A stretch of 64,000 nt of DNA from assembly GCA_040400085.1 (NCBI GenBank), contig JBBAQX010000009.1:1-64000 (forward strand). Reading direction: 5' to 3'. Under the pieces are notes generated by a model, which saw only the letters and a program-made list of their open reading frames with translations, had not been told where the DNA came from and did no database searches. Within the stretch, counting starts at the first letter, position 1. Each line of letters opens with the position of its first letter. This document shows, in pieces, positions 59,698-64,000 of the stretch. A program made the position numbers and the translations under genes. Source of the DNA: HNR sp040400085. Lineage in GTDB: Bacteria > Actinomycetota > Actinomycetes > Actinomycetales > Microbacteriaceae.

Positions 59698-60495
59698 GCG
59701 ACGCAAATCGCTCAAGCGGCTTGAGATGCTACCGTCGATGACATCGTCACCGATCTGAACGTGCAAGCCACCGATGATAGTGGGGTCAATGATGGTGGTG
59801 ATCTTGACTGGGCGGCCGTATGAAGTGCTCAGAGATTGCTGAAGACGCGCAGTGCGCGCAGCATCCAATTCGTGAGCGGTTGTTACGGTTGCAAGCGCAA
59901 ATCCGGATTGATCCGCGATTATTTTGGCTGCACCGGTGAGTAGCTCGCCTACACGCCGTCCGCGAGGAACGCTGACGAGATGGGTAACGATAGCCAAGGT
60001 AGCGGCCGAAGCCTTACCCGCCAGGAGTCTGTGTGCAAGAGCAGCCTTAGCATCTGCGATGCCAAGGGTGCTTCCCAGCGCCAACTCCAGCTCGGGGTTT
60101 GACGAAACCGCGGCTTGTACCACGAGGATTTCGTCATCAATTGCCACTCCCGACGGTGCGGTGATTGCGAGAATTCGAATGCCCAAATTCTCAAGGCCGT
60201 CAACGACGTCCTCGGGACTTGACCAGCGGTTACCCGCAACCGATTGGAGAAGGGAGAGAGCTACAGGTGCCAGTGATCCCGAGAATACTTTTTCTACTAC
60301 AGCGGTCTTGGCTGCGGGATCCGCCACCGGGTCCCCAACAGCTGCACGAAGCGCCGTGTTCTTATTGAGCGTGCGGGCGGCAAGGAGCAGTTGCTCCCCC
60401 GCCTCTTCCGTCAGCAAAGAATCAGCAGTGGAATTAACCACAGAGTCGAGCTCAGCCTGAGCTGCCGCAAGTGCCTCTCTGGATGCGCTACCCAT
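59683..60495 (-). CDS. atpH: ATP synthase delta subunit
   Basis: A 270-aa stator protein with helical N-terminal domain (SREALAAAQAELDSVV) and C-terminal part ATVTTAHELDAARTARLQQSL... PTIIGGLHVQIGDDVIDGSISSRL. The length matches actinobacterial delta, longer than the 177-aa E. coli form. It overlaps atpF by one base. The 3' end lies in an 8-bp tandem repeat. Confidence 0.94.
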   Translation of the reverse strand: MGSASREALAAAQAELDSVVNSTADSLLTEEAGEQLLLAARTLNKNTALRAAVGDPVADPAAKTAVVEKVFSGSLAPVALSLLQSVAGNRWSSPEDVVDGLENLGIRILAITAPSGVAIDDEILVVQAAVSSNPELELALGSTLGIADAKAALAHRLLAGKASAATLAIVTHLVSVPRGRRVGELLTGAAKIIADQSGFALATVTTAHELDAARTARLQQSLSTSYGRPVKITTIIDPTIIGGLHVQIGDDVIDGSISSRLSDLRRQLAS

Positions 60496-61052
60496 TACTG
60501 AGCAGCCTTGGACGATTCAGCTGATTCGAGGTCAGCGAGGAAACGGTCTACGAGTGCGCCAGCCTTCTTATCGTCGCTGAGGCTTTCGCCGACAACGCCA
60601 GATGCGAGGTCAATTGCGAGCGAGCCAACTTCCTTGCGGAGGGTGACCACTGCGGTCTGACGCTCGGCCTCAATCTGAGCCTTTGCTGTTGCGGTTACGC
60701 GGGCTGCCTCGGCAACCGCGATTTCCTTTGCTTCCGCAACAATTTTGGCACCATCAGTGCGTGCGGACTCACGGATCTCTCCGGCTTCCTGGCGTGCACC
60801 TGCGAGCTGAGACGTGTACTCCTGAAGAGCAGCTTCGGCCTGAGCCTGAGCCTCATCAGCCTTAGCAATGTTGCCTTCGATAGCGGCAGAGCGCTCATCA
60901 AGCATTACCTGCACCTTAGGAAGGATTGACTTCCAGAAGAAAATGAGGATGATCGCAAAACACACGGCCGACCAAATGATGTCGTATGTTTCGGGAAGAA
61001 TCGGATTCCGTGCTTCTCCAGCCGTTTGGGCAACAAACACTGCGTTGAGCAT
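60495..61052 (-). CDS. atpF: ATP synthase b subunit
   Basis: A 185-aa protein with one N-terminal membrane helix (WSAVCFAIILIFFWKSILP) and a long Ala/Glu-rich coiled coil that forms the peripheral stalk (AEAALQEYTSQLAGARQEAGEIRESA). Confidence 0.95.
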   Translation of the reverse strand: MLNAVFVAQTAGEARNPILPETYDIIWSAVCFAIILIFFWKSILPKVQVMLDERSAAIEGNIAKADEAQAQAEAALQEYTSQLAGARQEAGEIRESARTDGAKIVAEAKEIAVAEAARVTATAKAQIEAERQTAVVTLRKEVGSLAIDLASGVVGESLSDDKKAGALVDRFLADLESAESSKAAQ

Positions 61053-61082
61053 TTTGCCTCCTATCGAGACGGTAGAGGTGGA

Positions 61083-61310
61083 CTAAGAAGTGAAGATGAA
61101 GTACGTTGCGATACCGATGAAGGCGAGAGCCTCGGTGAACGCGATACCGATCCACATAAGAACCTGGAGACGGCCGGCGAGCTCGGGCTGGCGAGCGACG
61201 CCCTCAATTGTTTTTCCAACTACGATACCTACACCAATTGCCGGTCCGATAGCTGCGAGGCCGTATCCGACAGTCGCGATGTTTCCTGAAAGCTCAGCGA
61301 GAACTGACAC
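61083..61310 (-). CDS. atpE: ATP synthase c subunit
   Basis: A 75-aa hairpin of two membrane helices with RQPEL in the loop and the proton-carrying Glu in IAFTEALAFIG. No Na+-binding pattern (Gln/Ser-Thr) is evident, so it is proton-driven. Confidence 0.97.
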   Translation of the reverse strand: MSVLAELSGNIATVGYGLAAIGPAIGVGIVVGKTIEGVARQPELAGRLQVLMWIGIAFTEALAFIGIATYFIFTS

Positions 61311-61358
61311 GTTATTTCCTTTATCTTTAGAGGTTAAGAACAGCGGATGCTGGACTTA

Positions 61359-62153
61359 TTAGTGCTCTTCAGCCAGCGCGAGCTGGATGTAAACAGCGGT
61401 GAGAAGCGTGAACACATAAGCCTGAAGAAGTGCAACAAGAATCTCAAAGAGAGTGAATGCAAAACCGAAAGCTAGGCTTCCTATTCCAAAAAGTTTAAAC
61501 AAACCCTCTGCATTGAAGAAGAAGAACTGTGTTGCGGAGAAGAACAGCACCAACAGCAGATGGCCAACGATCATATTCATCAGAAGCCGAAGAGTCAGAG
61601 TGACGGGGCGAATAATGAATGTCGAGATGAGCTCAATCGGAGTCACAATAATGTAGACAGGCCACGGAACGCCAGCAGGGAAGAGAGAATTCTTGAAGAA
61701 ATTCTTCGGGCTCTTTTTGATTCCCGCATAGATAAATGTCACATAAGACACAAGGGCGAGGACAAGAGGCAACCCTACTGTTGACGATGCTGCAATATTC
61801 AGCCCCGGAATAATACCGGTGATATTGAAGGCCAAGATAAGGAAGAAAAGCGACGTAAGAATCGGTAAGAAACGACGTCCATCAACCTTGCCGAGCAGAT
61901 CCTCAGCGACGTTAACCCTGATGAAGTCGAGACCCATCTCGACGAGGCTCTGGCCCCGGCCGGGCACAAGTCGCAACTTGCGTGTCCCCAGCCAAAATAG
62001 AATGATTATGAGTGCAACCATGAGGAAACGAATCAGAATAATTCGATTGATCTCGAAGTTAGTGCCCTCGAAGAAGATTACCGGTGGGAAGAACTCGTCG
62101 ATACTCGGTCCATGAAACTCACCATCACTGGCGGTCACAAACGGAACTGGCAA
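61359..62153 (-). CDS. atpB: ATP synthase a subunit
   Basis: A 264-aa membrane protein with essential Arg in PVTLTLRLLMNMIVGH and a second conserved block FEILVALLQAYVFTLLTAVYIQLALAEEH. The start is uncertain: TTG at 62153 has no Shine-Dalgarno, while GGAG (62184-62181) stands six bases before an in-frame CTG at 62174. No ATG lies near. Confidence 0.93.
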   Translation of the reverse strand: MPVPFVTASDGEFHGPSIDEFFPPVIFFEGTNFEINRIILIRFLMVALIIILFWLGTRKLRLVPGRGQSLVEMGLDFIRVNVAEDLLGKVDGRRFLPILTSLFFLILAFNITGIIPGLNIAASSTVGLPLVLALVSYVTFIYAGIKKSPKNFFKNSLFPAGVPWPVYIIVTPIELISTFIIRPVTLTLRLLMNMIVGHLLLVLFFSATQFFFFNAEGLFKLFGIGSLAFGFAFTLFEILVALLQAYVFTLLTAVYIQLALAEEH

Positions 62154-62374
62154 GTTCAGAACGTTAGCTAACAGGGCTATCTCCTGAATCGGGGCACAAG
62201 AATAAACTCATGCGACGACGAACGGCGGACAACCCAGCATCTGCACGCAAACAATACGGCAAGAAGTGGGAACTGCTCTACTCTATCAAGGTTTTACTCA
62301 GATTACGCAATTTCGAGCGGAATTCGTCCGCTTTATACGAATTTCTCGATGTTGATCAGTGTGATATCAGTGAA

Positions 62375-62896
62375 TTACATACGCCGCTCAGCAGACAGAT
62401 CGCCAACATATGGAATTCGTGACTTCGTCACAACGATCATATCTATGACCAGCGAAACCATAACACCCACTATCACGCTGATAAAGAACAGTGTGGGGTT
62501 TATCCACGGTTGATCCCGAAGAAGTAAAGCGGCGACGATAAACAGCACAAACTTGATGATCCAAGACCCAAGAACAATCACAAAAAACCAGACTACATAC
62601 AGATCGCTCTTCACAAAGAGATTTGAGATAAGGATGCTTGCGGCGGTAATTCCAAGAAAAACGAATGCTGTGGCCGAACCAAGAGCAGCACTCAACAGCC
62701 CTTTGCCATCATCAACGGCAAAACCAATGACAGACATCACCACGATGACGATAGCAGCCGCGATACCCCCGACCACGAGCGCCTTCTTAAGAATCGGCTG
62801 GGACGACGGCACAGCGCGCTCAGGGATCGATTCTGCCCCCGAGGATTTGTTACCCGTAGGTTCTGTGGCTTCGGACGGTACGTTCTGATCGGTCAT
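62375..62896 (-). CDS. AtpI-like four-helix membrane protein preceding atpB
   Basis: A 173-aa protein with a polar Glu/Ser/Pro-rich N-terminus (about 35 aa) and four hydrophobic helices. Position between a wecA-like gene and atpB is that of atpI, whose product assists c-ring assembly. Sequence similarity to classical AtpI is weak, so the call rests on topology and position. A 220-base gap separates it from atpB. Confidence 0.7.
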   Translation of the reverse strand: MTDQNVPSEATEPTGNKSSGAESIPERAVPSSQPILKKALVVGGIAAAIVIVVMSVIGFAVDDGKGLLSAALGSATAFVFLGITAASILISNLFVKSDLYVVWFFVIVLGSWIIKFVLFIVAALLLRDQPWINPTLFFISVIVGVMVSLVIDMIVVTKSRIPYVGDLSAERRM

Positions 62897-62925
62897 GTCA
62901 ACTTTTCTGTGTGGGGAGTTGGCGG

Positions 62926-64000
62926 TTAATCATCGAGTCGGATTCGATCTTCGGATGCTTCATCAAGCGGGTCGTACGGGGCAAGCACATCTGCTGCCGC
63001 GGAATTACTATCCGCGGATTGCACATCGATCTCTGTTCGCTTTCGTCGGCCAAGGGGCGCAAGGGTCATAGCTGCGCACGCGATAAAACCAACGCCCATG
63101 AAGATCAGCGGAACAAGGAAGGATTGCATCACAAAGATCAGCAGAAAACCAACCGCAATAACGGCAGTCCACCCATAAAAAATCAGAACGGCTTGAAGAT
63201 GCGTGTGGCCCATATCGAGCAAACGATGGTGCAGATGCTTCCGATCAGCGCTAAATGGACTTTTCCCCGCCTGAACGCGCCGGATAATCGCCAACGAGAA
63301 ATCGAGCAGGGGCACGAGCATCACGGCAAACGGGAGGATGATCGGGATATACGCAGCCAGTACCACGCTGCGGTCGGTCAGCGCGCCGGGGTTCAACTGA
63401 CCGGTCACGGCGATCGTAGACACGGCCATCAGCAATCCCACGAGCAGTGCACCGGAGTCGCCCATAAACATGCGCGCCTTATGCCAGTTAAAGGGCAGGA
63501 AGCCGACGCAGACCCCCACGATGATCACTGCGATCAGGCTCGACAGGTTGAAGTAGTTGTTTGGGTTGGTCTGTTGCACTAGAAGGTATGTATAAACAAA
63601 AAACACGCCGTTTGCGATGATCGCAACACCCGCGACCAATCCATCGAGTCCGTCGATAAAGTTGATGGCGTTCATCACGAGGACCGTCAAAAACACAGTA
63701 AGCGCGAAGTTCGCGACGGGAGACCCTACCACCAGGCTATTGCCTACGGGTAACGATACGATCTGGATACTCTGCCAGGCGAGAAGCCCAGCGGCTAAGA
63801 GCTGGGCTCCCAGCTTAATCATCCAGTCAAGGTCCAACAGGTCATCGACGATTCCCACGACAACGATGAGTAGGCACGCCCCAAGAATTGCCCAGATAGG
63901 ACCGGGATCGGCAAAAATCAATGTGAAATAAGTAATCCCAAAATTTTTCAGCTGCGAGGCGACCCCAAAGGCGATCACCACCCCACAGAACATCGCAATC
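62926..64000 (-). CDS. Undecaprenyl-phosphate N-acetylhexosamine-1-phosphate transferase (WecA/MraY-like), partial
   Basis: About 355 residues are visible; the N-terminus is beyond the window. It is a polytopic membrane enzyme with VDDLLDLDWMIKLGAQL (the first Asp-Asp), NAINFIDGLDGLVAG, MFMGDSGALLVG and the cytoplasmic HLHHRLLDMGH motif of the WecA group. It transfers GlcNAc-1-phosphate or similar to undecaprenyl phosphate to start wall polymer synthesis. Its C-terminal 40 residues are acidic. It is encoded 29 bases before the AtpI-like gene. Confidence 0.9.
   Translation of the reverse strand, partial: IAMFCGVVIAFGVASQLKNFGITYFTLIFADPGPIWAILGACLLIVVVGIVDDLLDLDWMIKLGAQLLAAGLLAWQSIQIVSLPVGNSLVVGSPVANFALTVFLTVLVMNAINFIDGLDGLVAGVAIIANGVFFVYTYLLVQQTNPNNYFNLSSLIAVIIVGVCVGFLPFNWHKARMFMGDSGALLVGLLMAVSTIAVTGQLNPGALTDRSVVLAAYIPIILPFAVMLVPLLDFSLAIIRRVQAGKSPFSADRKHLHHRLLDMGHTHLQAVLIFYGWTAVIAVGFLLIFVMQSFLVPLIFMGVGFIACAAMTLAPLGRRKRTEIDVQSADSNSAAADVLAPYDPLDEASEDRIRLDD

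Overview
The window looks like a chromosomal segment of a high-to-moderate GC actinobacterium of the Micrococcales, most likely a member of the Microbacteriaceae. The support is the gene order atpBEFHAGDC with a very short epsilon subunit, LAxTG-type sortase substrates, a WXG100-type secreted toxin module, paired ClpP subunits, several leaderless-looking starts and GTG/TTG starts. The genus cannot be fixed from the sequence alone.

Region 1 (1-6.7 kb) is a small integrated island. A tRNA-Pro(GGG) and its terminator lie at the left edge, and a 94-bp imperfect copy of the tRNA 3' part plus terminator lies at 6616-6709. Between them are a broken IS256-family element and a compact three-gene operon. 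The operon encodes a 230-aa helper, a Rad50/SMC-like ATPase with a CxxC...CxxC insert, and a 650-aa protein ending in a RecB-type PD-(D/E)xK nuclease domain. This matches the layout of ABC-three-component/Lamassu-class anti-phage or anti-plasmid systems and is the best candidate here for an undescribed system. No integrase is present.

Region 2 (6.8-10.4 kb) is accessory DNA: the tail of a type ISP restriction enzyme, then an AT-rich minus-strand module of a small WXG-like protein, a 358-aa WXG-headed toxin and two tandem 143-aa membrane-anchored proteins that look like duplicated immunity genes. An unassigned gene follows.

Region 3 (10.4-14.1 kb) is an arsenic operon: thioredoxin reductase, ACR3-type arsenite efflux, an ArsR-helical linker-ArsC triple fusion and a second ArsC. 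Beyond it is a 452-bp element with inverted-repeat ends enclosing a ten-unit array of 19-bp repeats. A related array with the same period recurs at 33.5 kb.

Region 4 (14.6-35 kb) holds small stress/regulator genes (YdeI-like, CGNR zinc finger, RidA, three TetR proteins, an anthrone-oxygenase-like membrane protein and a nonsense-interrupted quinone oxidoreductase). It also has a translationally coupled seven-gene operon (tyrosine phosphatase, Dpp/Opp-type ABC importer, GH3 glycosidase) and a second sugar ABC importer operon carrying a 2H phosphoesterase, a LacI regulator and a perfect 20-bp palindromic operator.

Region 5 (33.7-53.2 kb) has a canonical flavin amine oxidase and a second, Tat-exported one that appears circularly permuted. 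It also has two sortase-anchored surface proteins, an accessory ClpP pair with a ClgR/PopR-like regulator, an aldo-keto reductase, a SecD-like lipoprotein, a DUF2252 protein, an MFS pump-TrkH-TrkA-two-component cluster, an ABC-F ATPase and a gene broken by several frameshifts.

Region 6 (53.4-64 kb) is core genome on the minus strand: PP2C phosphatase, YaaA, the full F-type ATP synthase operon, an AtpI-like protein and a WecA/MraY-like glycosyl-1-phosphate transferase that runs off the window.
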